Origin: an uncultured Rhodospirillales bacterium
GTDB lineage: Bacteria > Pseudomonadota > Alphaproteobacteria > Acetobacterales > Acetobacteraceae
Direction of reading: 5' to 3'
DNA: 41,388 nucleotides
NCBI GenBank assembly: GCA_903928895.1
Contig: CAIYSR010000022.1
Span: 1-41,388 of the forward strand
Numbering within the stretch: position 1 is the stretch's first letter; every line of letters begins with the position of its first letter. This document shows, one piece after another, positions 30,134-38,362 of the stretch. The notes beneath the pieces are model-generated. The model did not search any database, had not been told where the DNA came from, and saw only the letters and a list, made by a program, of their open reading frames with translations. A program made the translations under genes and the position numbers.

Positions 30134-32139
30134 CGCTCGGCCAGATCGTCGACCGCCACGCTGAAGGCATCGGGTGCGAGACCAGCGAGATGGCGGTCGA
30201 TCATGGTCCGGTAGGCGGTTTCGAGGTCGCGGGTGAAGCGGGCGCAATCGAACAGGGGCGAGCCCGTGCGGGCCTGTTCGAGCTGCCGCCGCATGCGCCG
30301 CAGCGTGTCGGGGTCGCGCGCCAGCTGGAGCGCCATCGCCTTGTATTCCTCGGTGGACCCAGCGACGAGTTCAGGCAGGCCGGCGGCGTGAAGCAGGCTG
30401 GCGGCCACGCGCGCGGGAAAACTCGCGCCACGCAAGGTGAGCACCGGTAGCCCAGCCCAGAGCGCGTCGGAGCAGGTTGTGTGGGCGCCGTAGGGCGTGG
30501 TGTCGAGGAACAGATCGGCGCAGCCGTGGCGGGCGAGATGCGCCGGCAACTCCACCGGCGGCGCAAAATGGAGCCGCGTGCCGACCACGCCATGTCGCGC
30601 CGCCGCGGCGCGCAGATGGGACTCGGCGAAATGGTTGGCCCCGTACAGCCACAGCACCGCATGCGGCAGTTCGGACAGCAGTTCCATCCATACACTGAAC
30701 ATCTCAGGCGTGATCTTGTAGGGGTTGTTGAAGCAAGCGAACACGACGGCCCCCTCGGGCAATCCGTGCCGCGCCCGTGGCTCGGTCGCCGGCAGCGGCC
30801 GACGCCGGTCATTGGGCTGATAGCTGTGCGGCAGGTGCACGATCCGCTCCGCCCAGTGCGGCTGCTCGGTCATCGGCAGCACCACCGGATCGGCGATGAC
30901 ATAGTCGTACCAGCCGACCCCCATGGTGGCGGGATAGCCGATATGGCTGACCTGGATCGGCGCGGGGCGCAGGGCGGCGATCTCGGGCCGCGCGCCGGTG
31001 GTGTAGCCCTTGAGATCGATCAGGATGTCGATCCCGGCGGCGGCGATGCGCCGGGCCGACTCAACCGGCGATTCCAGCCGCAATTCCTCGAACCGGTCGA
31101 ACGCCGACACGACCCGCCGACGCGTAGCCGAACCGTCGTCATGGCTGAACGAGAAGCCGATGGTCTCGAAGCGGCTGCGATCGTGCCGCTCAAAGACCTC
31201 GGCCATCAGCAGCGCGGTCGCGTGCTGGTTGAAGTCGGCCGACAGGTACCCGAGCCGGATGCGGCCACCCTGGCGCGGCGCCGGCTCCGGCCGGGGGGCG
31301 GCCTGCATGTGCAGGCGCACGGTTTCGCCGAGCTGAGCGCCCATGCGCGCATGCAGCACAGGATCGTCCTCCTGGCTGAGCACCGCGTAGGTCTCGATCA
31401 GGCAGGGGCCGCCTTGCTCCAGTCGAAGCCGCAGGCGCCGGCGCAACTCGTCGCGGCGGGACCAGTCGCAGACATGGGCGAGCCCAAGCGCGACTTCGGC
31501 GAGCTGCCTGGCGATGTCTGCGCCGAGCTGCTCGGCCCGGTCGAAACAGACCAGCGCGGCCTGGAACCGATGCATCTGGCCATGCACCCAGCCATGCCCG
31601 AGCAGCGCCGCGACATCGTCCGGGTGGCGTTTCAGCAGGGCGGCATAGGCGGCCGAGGCCTCCTCGAGGCGGCTCAGCCCTGCCAGCGTCTTCGCCAGTT
31701 CGAGCCGGGCCTCCCGCATGTTCGGATCGGCCCGGGTGGCGGCGCGAAAGAGGTTGGCGGCAATCTCGCCATGCCCACGCGCCGCCTGGGCGCGCCCGAG
31801 CTGGAAATGGGCCGCCGCCATCCGCGCATCGCGCGCCAGCGCCTGGCGCAGCAGGGTCTCGGCCGGGCCCGGATTGCCGTGATCGATCAGCAGGGCGGCG
31901 AATTCCACCTGGGCGGGCGGCCCGCCGCCGGAGGCGATGGCCCGCTGCAACAGCGAAGCCGCCGCCTTGCCATCCCCCAAGGCCCGCCGCAGCCGGCCCC
32001 AGCCCAACAGGGCGGCGCCATTCTGCGGATCGAAGGCCAGCAGGCGCTGGTAAATCGCTTCCGCCAGATCCGGCCGTCCGGACCTGAGTGCCCCGTCGGC
32101 GGCCCGCAACTGCGCGGCGTCTTCGGGGCGCCCGGCCAT
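30109..32139 (-). CDS. TPR protein with O-GlcNAc-transferase-like GT41 domain
   Basis: A 676-residue protein glycosyltransferase of the OGT/SPINDLY type. Residues about 8-230 are tetratricopeptide repeats (LAEAIYQRLLAFDPQNGAAL, AAHFQLGRAQAARGHGEIAA). The catalytic part starts at RIRLGYLSADFNQHATALLM (293-312), where His306 sits at the position of the OGT catalytic His. HIGYPATMGVGWYDYVIADP, CFNNPYKITPEMFSVW (Lys475 as the sugar-nucleotide Lys) and DTTPYGAHTTCSDALWAGLP follow. It would add a sugar from a nucleotide donor to Ser, Thr or Asn of a protein. It is the last gene of the operon that starts with a two-partner-secretion transporter, and begins immediately after the parvulin stop. This echoes HMW1C, a GT41 enzyme that glycosylates a TPS adhesin. 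Confidence 0.88.
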   Translation of the reverse strand: MAGRPEDAAQLRAADGALRSGRPDLAEAIYQRLLAFDPQNGAALLGWGRLRRALGDGKAAASLLQRAIASGGGPPAQVEFAALLIDHGNPGPAETLLRQALARDARMAAAHFQLGRAQAARGHGEIAANLFRAATRADPNMREARLELAKTLAGLSRLEEASAAYAALLKRHPDDVAALLGHGWVHGQMHRFQAALVCFDRAEQLGADIARQLAEVALGLAHVCDWSRRDELRRRLRLRLEQGGPCLIETYAVLSQEDDPVLHARMGAQLGETVRLHMQAAPRPEPAPRQGGRIRLGYLSADFNQHATALLMAEVFERHDRSRFETIGFSFSHDDGSATRRRVVSAFDRFEELRLESPVESARRIAAAGIDILIDLKGYTTGARPEIAALRPAPIQVSHIGYPATMGVGWYDYVIADPVVLPMTEQPHWAERIVHLPHSYQPNDRRRPLPATEPRARHGLPEGAVVFACFNNPYKITPEMFSVWMELLSELPHAVLWLYGANHFAESHLRAAAARHGVVGTRLHFAPPVELPAHLARHGCADLFLDTTPYGAHTTCSDALWAGLPVLTLRGASFPARVAASLLHAAGLPELVAGSTEEYKAMALQLARDPDTLRRMRRQLEQARTGSPLFDCARFTRDLETAYRTMIDRHLAGLAPDAFSVAVDDLAERQLRHQPA

Positions 32140-33048
32140 TCAGCGCGGCGCCACGGCGCGCTGAAGGTCGATCTCGTTGAGTTGGATCGGCTCTCGGCGG
32201 ATCATCTCGTCGATATAGGCCCGCGCCGCCTGCTGCTGGCGGGCCTGGCGCAGCGCGCCGACGATCTGCTCGCGCACCTCGGCCAGAGGCGCCGGGGCTG
32301 GCGCCTTGGTGCCGGTGAGCTTCACCACGTGCCAGCCCGAGCCGGTGCGCAGCGGCTCGGAGATCGCGCCGTCGGCCAGGCCGGGAATGACCTCCTTGAT
32401 GCCCGGAACCAGCTGGTCCTCACGCACCCAGCCGATCGCGCCGCCGCGCTCCGCGGTGGCCTTCTCCTGGGAGTTCTTGCGCGCGATATCGGCGAAATCC
32501 GCCTTCGGCCGCATCGCCAGGGTCCTGAGTTCGGCCGCCTTGCGCCGGGCCTCCTCCTCGGCTTCCCGGGCCGCGCCCTGCGGCACCAGGATCGCGATCT
32601 GGGAGAGGTTGTACTGCTTGGGCAGCAGGAAGCGGGCCTTGTTGGCCTCGTATGTCGAGGCGACATCGGCATCGGATGGAAAGCCCGGCTCGATCTGGAT
32701 GACGGTGGAAAGATAGGTCTGCACCAGCACCGTGTCGCGCGCGTCATTCATGCGCTGCAGGATCTCGGGGCGCTGATCGAGCCCCTTGGCGCGCGCTTCG
32801 GCGGCGAGGCCGAGTTGCAGCACGCGCTCGCGCACCAGCGGCGCTAGCATGGCCGGGTTGGCGGCGATCTGCGCCTTGAGGGCGGGATCGGCGTGCTCGA
32901 CGAGGTCGCGAATCTCGCCCGCGGTGAGGCGAACGGTGCCGCGCTGGGCGATCACGTCGCCGGGGGCGGGCGGTGCCTCGTTCGCCGCCATCAGCGTCAG
33001 GGCGACGAACGGCAACAGGGCCGACTTCGCAAGGTGTCGCAGAGTCAT
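32140..33048 (-). CDS. Periplasmic peptidyl-prolyl isomerase (parvulin/SurA-like)
   Basis: A 302-residue parvulin-type isomerase that should help fold exported or outer-membrane proteins. ATG 33048 is chosen because AAGGAGG lies six bases upstream. The signal is MTLRHLAKSALLPFVALTLM followed by AANEA. An N-terminal helical SurA-N-like region (about 35-130) precedes the rotamase domain (about 140-250). The domain contains FADIARKNSQEKATAERGGA, IGWVREDQLVPGIKEVI and the ending ISEPLRTGSGWHVVKLTGTK. It lies between the small periplasmic protein and the GT41 gene, with a four-base overlap upstream and no gap downstream. In this operon its client is probably the TPS transporter, the porin or an exported passenger. 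Confidence 0.88.
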   Translation of the reverse strand: MTLRHLAKSALLPFVALTLMAANEAPPAPGDVIAQRGTVRLTAGEIRDLVEHADPALKAQIAANPAMLAPLVRERVLQLGLAAEARAKGLDQRPEILQRMNDARDTVLVQTYLSTVIQIEPGFPSDADVASTYEANKARFLLPKQYNLSQIAILVPQGAAREAEEEARRKAAELRTLAMRPKADFADIARKNSQEKATAERGGAIGWVREDQLVPGIKEVIPGLADGAISEPLRTGSGWHVVKLTGTKAPAPAPLAEVREQIVGALRQARQQQAARAYIDEMIRREPIQLNEIDLQRAVAPR

Positions 33049-33548
33049 GGTTTTCCTCCTTTTGCCTCGCCGAGGCATTCAAGCTCGCGCAGCTTGTCGT
33101 CATGGTCCTGCACGAGGTTTTCCAGTTCAACACGAAACAGGCCAAGCACCGGTTCATAGCTGCGGACCAGCAACGAGCGGAAGCTCTCCTGCTCGTAGAG
33201 ATGCAGGATGTCGTGTCCGAGCGCCAGCAGCTTCGTGTTGAGGGCGCGGCAGGAGGCCGCCGGATCGTCGGTTTCACCCTTTGGCGCGGGGGCGAGGCGC
33301 AGGGCGGATTGCTGCAGCGCGCCGGCGCGAGCCTGCACCAGCGCCATCGCCTCGCGCACGCCGGCATCGGCGCCGGCCCGGCTTGCCGCCTCCGGATCGC
33401 GCAGCAGCGCCTCGATTGCCGCCTGTGCCGCGGCCATCCCGGCGAGTGCCTGGTTCACCGCGGGACCCAGCTGTGGCGCGTTCTGGGCGTGACCCGGCGC
33501 GGCGGCGAGCAGCAGCAGGGCAAGCATGGCGGGGTGCGGACGGATCAT
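33045..33548 (-). CDS. Small periplasmic helical protein of unknown function
   Basis: A 167-residue exported protein. ATG 33548 is used because it begins a signal peptide (MIRPHPAMLALLLLAAAPGH, then AQ); the longer frame overlaps the porin gene in another frame. The mature part is mostly helical, with RDPEAASRAGADAGVREAMA, LEREAL-like heptads and two Cys (SCRALNT near the middle, ELECLGE near the end). It overlaps the parvulin start by four bases and follows the porin stop by four bases, so it is firmly in the operon. No family is recognised. It may be a periplasmic adaptor of the TonB/porin module. Confidence 0.75.
   Translation of the reverse strand: MIRPHPAMLALLLLAAAPGHAQNAPQLGPAVNQALAGMAAAQAAIEALLRDPEAASRAGADAGVREAMALVQARAGALQQSALRLAPAPKGETDDPAASCRALNTKLLALGHDILHLYEQESFRSLLVRSYEPVLGLFRVELENLVQDHDDKLRELECLGEAKGGKP
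33055..33061 (-). promoter_or_regulatory. Ribosome binding site of the parvulin gene
   Basis: AAGGAGG (reading the minus strand) six bases before ATG 33048. It lies within the end of the upstream gene and decides the parvulin start. Confidence 0.8.
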
Positions 33549-33552
33549 CGGC

Positions 33553-35232
33553 TCAGAACCGGACGTTGAGGTCGAACAGCACGGTATCGGCCGAGTAGGG
33601 CTGGCCCGAGACCGCATTGGTGCTGGTCCAGTTGCCGGCCAGCCAGATGTCGCGGGCGAGCGCATAGGTCCCGCTCAGCACGAACCCCTTGGCATTGGTG
33701 CCGCCCTGGTGGAACCGCGCATCGGTCAGCGAATCGATCACCGCGTCGGAGCCGACATATTTGTAGGCGAACGCGACGTTCCACATCCCCGCCTCGGTCA
33801 GCGTCAGATGGCCCGCGGTCAGCCGCATCATATAGCCGGTATTGCTGCCGACGAAGCTGCCGTTGTTGCCGATGTTGTTGACCGGGCCGCGTCGCTCGAT
33901 GGCTTGGCGGTCGAAGGCGAGGTTCTGCGCATATTCGCCATCGAGCCGGACATCGACCGGATGGAACCCGGTATAGGTTGCCTGGCCGCGCAGTTCGAGA
34001 ATACCAAAACGTGAGGCCAGCCCATAGAACTGCGGCTGCGCCGTGGTGGCCCCGCTGGTGGCGGCGATGTTGCGCACCGGCATGACCGTGTTGCCGTAGG
34101 TGAGCCAGGCGGCGCGTGTGTAGTCGGTGTCGCACGAGCCATAGCTGGTCGGCGCCACGCAAAGCCGCGAGGTCTTGCCCTCCACGTTCTGGAAGCCGAA
34201 ATAGCCAAGTGCGATACGCAGGTTGTAGGGTTGTTCCTCGGGCTTGTAGTCGGCGCCGAGCTGGGCCGCGAGCAGCCACGAGTCGCGGCTTCGGGTCTTG
34301 GCCAGGTTGGTGCTGCCGAAGGCGAACTCGGTGTTGAACACCGGGAACCCGCCGAGCGTGAGGAAGCCGCTGAACGCCTTGTCGAAGCGCAGCCGGCCTT
34401 GCGCCGCCAGCCCGTCGACGTTGAGGTCGTCGTCGAACAGCAGGTCCGTGGTCCAGAACGGGTTGGGGCTGCGGCCGGCATAAATCGTCACGTCCGGATC
34501 GGGCCGCAGGGTGATCGCGGCGCGGTCGAGCCAGAGCGAGTATTTCGAGAAGTCGCCGCCCGCGCCCAGGGTCTGGTTGGTCGAAACGGGGCCGCGATCG
34601 CTGCCGGTGGCGATACGGATTTCGCTGTCCACCCAGTCCGCGACCTTGGCGCTGACGCCGATGCGCGCACGCAGGCGCATGCGGGTGCGCTCCTGCGCGG
34701 CGTTGAGCAGCGGGGGATTGACGCCGCCGATGGCATCGTAGCCGTTCGCGGTGCTGTTGATGGCGTTGAAGTCGGGGAAGGCGTTGTAGTTGCCGCGCGG
34801 GAAGCTATCCATTTGCCCGCGCAACCGAACATCGCCCGACACCCGGACCCGCTGGGTCCAGCCCGGGATGACATTGGGCTCGGCCCAGCCTTCCTCGGTC
34901 GCCTGCTGCATCACCTGCTGCTTGACCTCGGCGGCGATCTGCTTGCGCACCGTCTCCGGCACGTAGGTGACGCGCACCGAGCCGGGCGCCACCGGGCGCG
35001 GTTTCTGCGTCGGGGCGGCCGGATCGGGTGCGGCGGGCGGGCGTGCCGCCCGGGCCTCGGCTCGCGCCTGGGCGGCCAGTTCCTCGGCCTGCACCTTGGT
35101 CAGAACGCCGTTCTTCACCAGGATCTGCACCAGCCGTTCGGTGGCACTTTCGTCGGATTGCGCCAGCGCCACCGGGGTGCCCGCGAGGGCGAGCAGCACG
35201 GCGGCGAAAGCAATGCGGCAAAGCTTGTTCAT
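33553..35232 (-). CDS. Putative outer-membrane porin
   Basis: A 559-residue outer-membrane beta-barrel protein of the putative-porin (Porin_5-like) type. ATG 35232 begins the signal peptide MNKLCRIAFAAVLLALAGTP with VALAQ; a longer in-frame start lies inside the tonB gene and translates into junk. After the signal comes a short helical region (ATERLVQILVKNGVLTKVQA), a Pro/Ala linker and VRKQIAAEVKQQVMQQATEE. Amphipathic strands then run from RVRVSGDVRLRGQMDSFPRG to the end. The last residue is Phe (VLFDLNVRF), the usual sorting signal for barrels. FWTTDLLFDDDLNVDGLAAQ is typical of the family. Position after tonB in one operon suggests energised or gated uptake, or a channel for the exported product. 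Confidence 0.85.
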   Translation of the reverse strand: MNKLCRIAFAAVLLALAGTPVALAQSDESATERLVQILVKNGVLTKVQAEELAAQARAEARAARPPAAPDPAAPTQKPRPVAPGSVRVTYVPETVRKQIAAEVKQQVMQQATEEGWAEPNVIPGWTQRVRVSGDVRLRGQMDSFPRGNYNAFPDFNAINSTANGYDAIGGVNPPLLNAAQERTRMRLRARIGVSAKVADWVDSEIRIATGSDRGPVSTNQTLGAGGDFSKYSLWLDRAAITLRPDPDVTIYAGRSPNPFWTTDLLFDDDLNVDGLAAQGRLRFDKAFSGFLTLGGFPVFNTEFAFGSTNLAKTRSRDSWLLAAQLGADYKPEEQPYNLRIALGYFGFQNVEGKTSRLCVAPTSYGSCDTDYTRAAWLTYGNTVMPVRNIAATSGATTAQPQFYGLASRFGILELRGQATYTGFHPVDVRLDGEYAQNLAFDRQAIERRGPVNNIGNNGSFVGSNTGYMMRLTAGHLTLTEAGMWNVAFAYKYVGSDAVIDSLTDARFHQGGTNAKGFVLSGTYALARDIWLAGNWTSTNAVSGQPYSADTVLFDLNVRF

Positions 35233-35236
35233 CGTG

Positions 35237-35929
35237 TCACCCGCTGCGCGCCTTGACCCGCAGATTGACCGGCTGCGGCATGTCCGCCGGCGGGGCGGAA
35301 CCCACGCCCACCGTGTTGAGAACCCGCAGGATGGCCTGATCCATCGCCGGATCGCCGGTTGAGGCGGCCACCACCACGCGCTGCACCGCGCCGTTCGGCG
35401 CCAGCCACAGACGCAAGGAAAGCGCGTATTTCCCGGTCTTGGTCTTCTCGTCGCGCTGCAAGGCGGCCTCGATCTGCGCCTGCAAACGTCCGGCATAGGC
35501 GCCAAAGCGGCCCCCCCCGCCGCCTCCACCGCCCCCGCCCCCGCCGATCCCGCCGCCGCTGCCATTGCCCACCGCCAGGCCATAGGCATTCGACCCCGCT
35601 CCGGCGGCGGCCGTCAGCGGGGCGCTCGCCGGCGCCGGGTTCGGCTTCTGCTCGGGCTTGTTGTCGAGCGGCTTGGACGAGGGTGTCGGGTCGTTGTTCT
35701 TCGGCTGCTCCACCGTCTTTTGCGGCTCGGGCTCCGGCGGCTTGGGCGGCGGCGGCGGCGGCAGCGCGACGCGCATGGTCTGCTGCTTCGGCGGTTTGGC
35801 CGGTGGCGTGTTGCCGGTCAGTGCCCAGATCAACACGCCTCCCGCGACCACAGCGAATCCCGCCGCGACCCAGCGCAGCCAGCGCCCCGGCCCGGGCTCC
35901 TCGACGAACTCCTCTTCCAGTTCGCTCAC
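35237..35929 (-). CDS. TonB-family energy transducer
   Basis: A 230-residue inner-membrane-anchored periplasmic protein. One N-terminal helix lies at residues 19-38 (WVAAGFAVVAGGVLIWALTG) after an acidic cytoplasmic head. A Pro/Lys-rich spacer follows (ALPPPPPPKPPEPEPQKTVE), then a poly-Gly run (about 125-140). The TonB C-terminal domain follows (YAGRLQAQIEAALQRDEKTK, YALSLRLWLAPNGAVQRVVV, GDPAMDQAILRVL). The Gly run is coded by long G tracts on this strand. It lies between exbD and the porin gene, four bases from the latter's start. It would carry proton-motive energy from the ExbB/ExbD proteins to the outer membrane. The partner receptor is not a classic TonB-dependent barrel, which is unusual. 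Confidence 0.88.
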   Translation of the reverse strand: MSELEEEFVEEPGPGRWLRWVAAGFAVVAGGVLIWALTGNTPPAKPPKQQTMRVALPPPPPPKPPEPEPQKTVEQPKNNDPTPSSKPLDNKPEQKPNPAPASAPLTAAAGAGSNAYGLAVGNGSGGGIGGGGGGGGGGGGRFGAYAGRLQAQIEAALQRDEKTKTGKYALSLRLWLAPNGAVQRVVVAASTGDPAMDQAILRVLNTVGVGSAPPADMPQPVNLRVKARSG

Positions 35930-35950
35930 CGGCGTATGCCATCGCGCATG

Positions 35951-36358
35951 TCACGATCCGGGTACGCGGGTTGATGCCAACCCGATGGAGGCGATGCCAA
36001 CCCGGGAGCATAGATCAAGGACGATCATGATCCGGTCGTACTGCACGGCCCGATCGCCCTTCAGCACGATCGGAAGGTCCGGTGTGTTCGCCTTGGCATC
36101 GCGCAGTCGCAGCTCCAGATCGGGCAGCGAGACCGGCACGGTGTCGAGGAAGACCTGGCCCTGGTCGGAAATGCTGATCACCTTGGTCTTGGGCACCGCG
36201 AGATTGGCCGAACTGCTCGCCTTCGGCAGATCGACCTTGACCCCGGAGACCGAGGCGGTGGTCATGATGATGAAGATGACGAGCAGCACGTAGGCGAGAT
36301 CGAGCATCGGCGTGATGTTGATCTCGTCATAGGCCTCGTCTTCGGAGCTGACTTGCAT
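35951..36358 (-). CDS. exbD: Biopolymer transport protein ExbD
   Basis: A 135-residue protein with one membrane helix near the N-terminus: EINITPMLDLAYVLLVIFII followed by MTTAS, carrying the functional Asp (Asp19). The periplasmic part holds VDLPKASSSANLAVPKTKVI, ISISDQGQVFLD and the C-terminal RIMIVLDLCSRVGIASIGLA. This is the standard ExbD/TolR length and layout. It sits between the DUF2341-ExbB fusion gene (nine-base gap) and tonB, completing a proton channel and energy transducer set. Confidence 0.93.
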   Translation of the reverse strand: MQVSSEDEAYDEINITPMLDLAYVLLVIFIIMTTASVSGVKVDLPKASSSANLAVPKTKVISISDQGQVFLDTVPVSLPDLELRLRDAKANTPDLPIVLKGDRAVQYDRIMIVLDLCSRVGIASIGLASTRVPGS

Positions 36359-36367
36359 CGGACGATC

Positions 36368-38362
36368 CTAATCCTGCGGGGTTGGCGGCGTCGGACGTGG
36401 CGGGCGCGCGATCGGCGGGCGCGCGGGAGAATCGGCGCCCGGCGTCGCGGCGGGCTTCGGCGGCGGCGGCTTGGCGATCGCTGGCCTGGCGGCGGGTGGC
36501 CTGGCGATCGGCGGCTTTGCGGCTTGTATCGGGCTCGGCGGCGGGGCGGCCGGCGGCGGCGCGGCCATTGGTGGCGGTACGCTGCCGCGCAGGGTGGCGC
36601 GCGCCTCGCCCATGCGGGTGACGGTCTCGTTCACGAAGGCCGCCATGTCGCTCGATGCGTCCTTGATCCGCAGCAGCAGGTAGTTGTAGCCGAACATCGC
36701 CGGGATCGCGACGAACATGCCGGCCGCGGTCGCCAGCAGCGCCGCGGCGATGCCGGGGGCGATGGCATTGACGTTCACGTCGCCAGCCGCGGCGATGGCG
36801 GCGAAGGTGATCATGACGCCCACCACGGTGCCGAGCAGTCCAAGAAACGGGCCACCCGAGATCGAGATCACCAGGATCACCAGCATCGAGCTCAGCTTGT
36901 GCTGCTCGTGCGCCTGTCCGGTCTCCAGCGCGGCGCGGATCGCGGCCAGCGATTCCGGAATCAGCCGCGCGCCAGGCTTCACCATGCCGTTGGTCAACCG
37001 CTCGTCGAGTTCGCGCACCGCGATCCGGGTCAGCCGGTGCAGCGAGGAATTGCGGAACGGTCGGGCGCTCTCCTCGGCAATGGCCGCCAGCACCGCCATA
37101 TGGTCGCCGCCGCTGGCGGCCAGCTTCGTGCGGTAGGTCTCGTGATAAATGTGGTTCCCCTTGCTGAGGCGGTTCAAATAGACCGCCTTCGCATACATCA
37201 CATACCAGCTCAGCAGCGCCATGATCGACAGCAGCACGATCACCACCCAGGCATCGAGCGTGACCGAGCGGAAGATGATGACGAAAGCATTGGGGCCGCC
37301 GGCGTCGGACTGTTCCGGTTGATCCACCGTCACCAGTTTTGGCTCCGGCCCCTGCGAGGCCATCGCCACTGCCAGGGCGCCCAGCGTGCGCGCGGCTTTG
37401 GTGATCTGGAATTCGTCGATCAGACCGACATAGCGCGGGTCCCCCGCCACCTCGGACGCGCCGAGGAACGGCTGGCCGTTGATCGCCGGCAACGGGCCGG
37501 CCATGCTCCCCCCGGGCTGGCCATCGAGATAGACGGTGATCTTCTCCGCCGCGACCACCGTGATGTTGTGCCACCCGGCGGCCATCGGCTTGCCGCCGCT
37601 GGTGCGCCGGCTGGTACCGTTGGCCTCGACCTTGACGTACGGTTCACCACCGTCGAGCCCGATGCTCAGCCCGTTGGACCCCTCGCGCACGCTGAACAGT
37701 ACGGAGGTCCGGGCCGAGGCATCGGGCTGCACCCACATGCTGAAGCTCATCGCCTGGCCGTCCGGGATGGCGAGCGAGGCGCTCTTGGCAATCCGCAGCG
37801 GCGGCTTCTCCCGGTCCAGCCGCAGCGCGTACCCGATGATCCCGGCTTCGTCGCGCGTGCCCGGGGTGAGGGCGTTGCTGCCGAAGCCGGTCGTATCCTT
37901 CGGCAGCCCGTTCTCCTCGCCGAAATGATAGACCAATAGCTGATCGGGATCGAAGGTGCCGCGCTGGTCGGCGCCGTCGGCCGCCTTCTCGTTGCCCCAG
38001 TAGAGGTAGAACGGCGTCGCCGTGCCCGGCGCCAGGTCCGGCAGGTCGATCCACACCAGCGCCACCTGTGCCTGCTGGCTGAACCGCTCGACGTGGTATT
38101 TCAGCGGTGTCTTGTCATCGCCAGCGACGAAGCGCAGGTCGGCCCCGTCCGGCCGCAGCCCGCTGAAGTCGAAATTGCCCTGATGCAGCCGCAGCAGGAT
38201 CGCGGTGCGCCCGATCGGCTCGGTGATGTTGGCACCCTGCGGGGTCGCATCCGCCGTCAGCTTCACCCGGAACTGCCAATCCTTGTTCCACCACGCGTGC
38301 GCCGGGCTGGCGAAAGCGAGCACGACCAGCAGGGCCAGCAGGCGGCCGAGGAAAAGACGCAT
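36368..38362 (-). CDS. DUF2341-LamG-ExbB fusion protein
   Basis: A 664-residue multidomain inner-membrane protein. It has a signal or anchor at residues 1-23, then a DUF2341 domain (about 50-125, from WNKDWQFRVKLTADATPQGA, with FYLYWGNEKA). A LamG/concanavalin-like domain (about 140-325) follows, with FSMWVQPDASARTSVLFSV, WHNITVVAAEKITVYLDGQP and YVGLIDEFQI. Membrane helix 371-392 leads into the MotA/TolQ/ExbB domain, with helices near 494-524 and 535-558 (GGPFLGLLGTVVGVMITFAA, PGIAAALLATAAGMFVAIPA). A Pro-rich tail ends it. The large periplasmic lectin-like head on an ExbB channel suggests sensing or binding of glycan before energising ExbD and TonB. The start directly abuts the stop of the TPS transporter gene. 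Confidence 0.9.
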   Translation of the reverse strand: MRLFLGRLLALLVVLAFASPAHAWWNKDWQFRVKLTADATPQGANITEPIGRTAILLRLHQGNFDFSGLRPDGADLRFVAGDDKTPLKYHVERFSQQAQVALVWIDLPDLAPGTATPFYLYWGNEKAADGADQRGTFDPDQLLVYHFGEENGLPKDTTGFGSNALTPGTRDEAGIIGYALRLDREKPPLRIAKSASLAIPDGQAMSFSMWVQPDASARTSVLFSVREGSNGLSIGLDGGEPYVKVEANGTSRRTSGGKPMAAGWHNITVVAAEKITVYLDGQPGGSMAGPLPAINGQPFLGASEVAGDPRYVGLIDEFQITKAARTLGALAVAMASQGPEPKLVTVDQPEQSDAGGPNAFVIIFRSVTLDAWVVIVLLSIMALLSWYVMYAKAVYLNRLSKGNHIYHETYRTKLAASGGDHMAVLAAIAEESARPFRNSSLHRLTRIAVRELDERLTNGMVKPGARLIPESLAAIRAALETGQAHEQHKLSSMLVILVISISGGPFLGLLGTVVGVMITFAAIAAAGDVNVNAIAPGIAAALLATAAGMFVAIPAMFGYNYLLLRIKDASSDMAAFVNETVTRMGEARATLRGSVPPPMAAPPPAAPPPSPIQAAKPPIARPPAARPAIAKPPPPKPAATPGADSPARPPIARPPRPTPPTPQD

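Noticed and set aside
30481-32847. 788-codon plus-strand frame opposite the GT41 and parvulin genes
   Set aside because: It spans two clearly coding minus-strand genes and lacks any recognisable motif.
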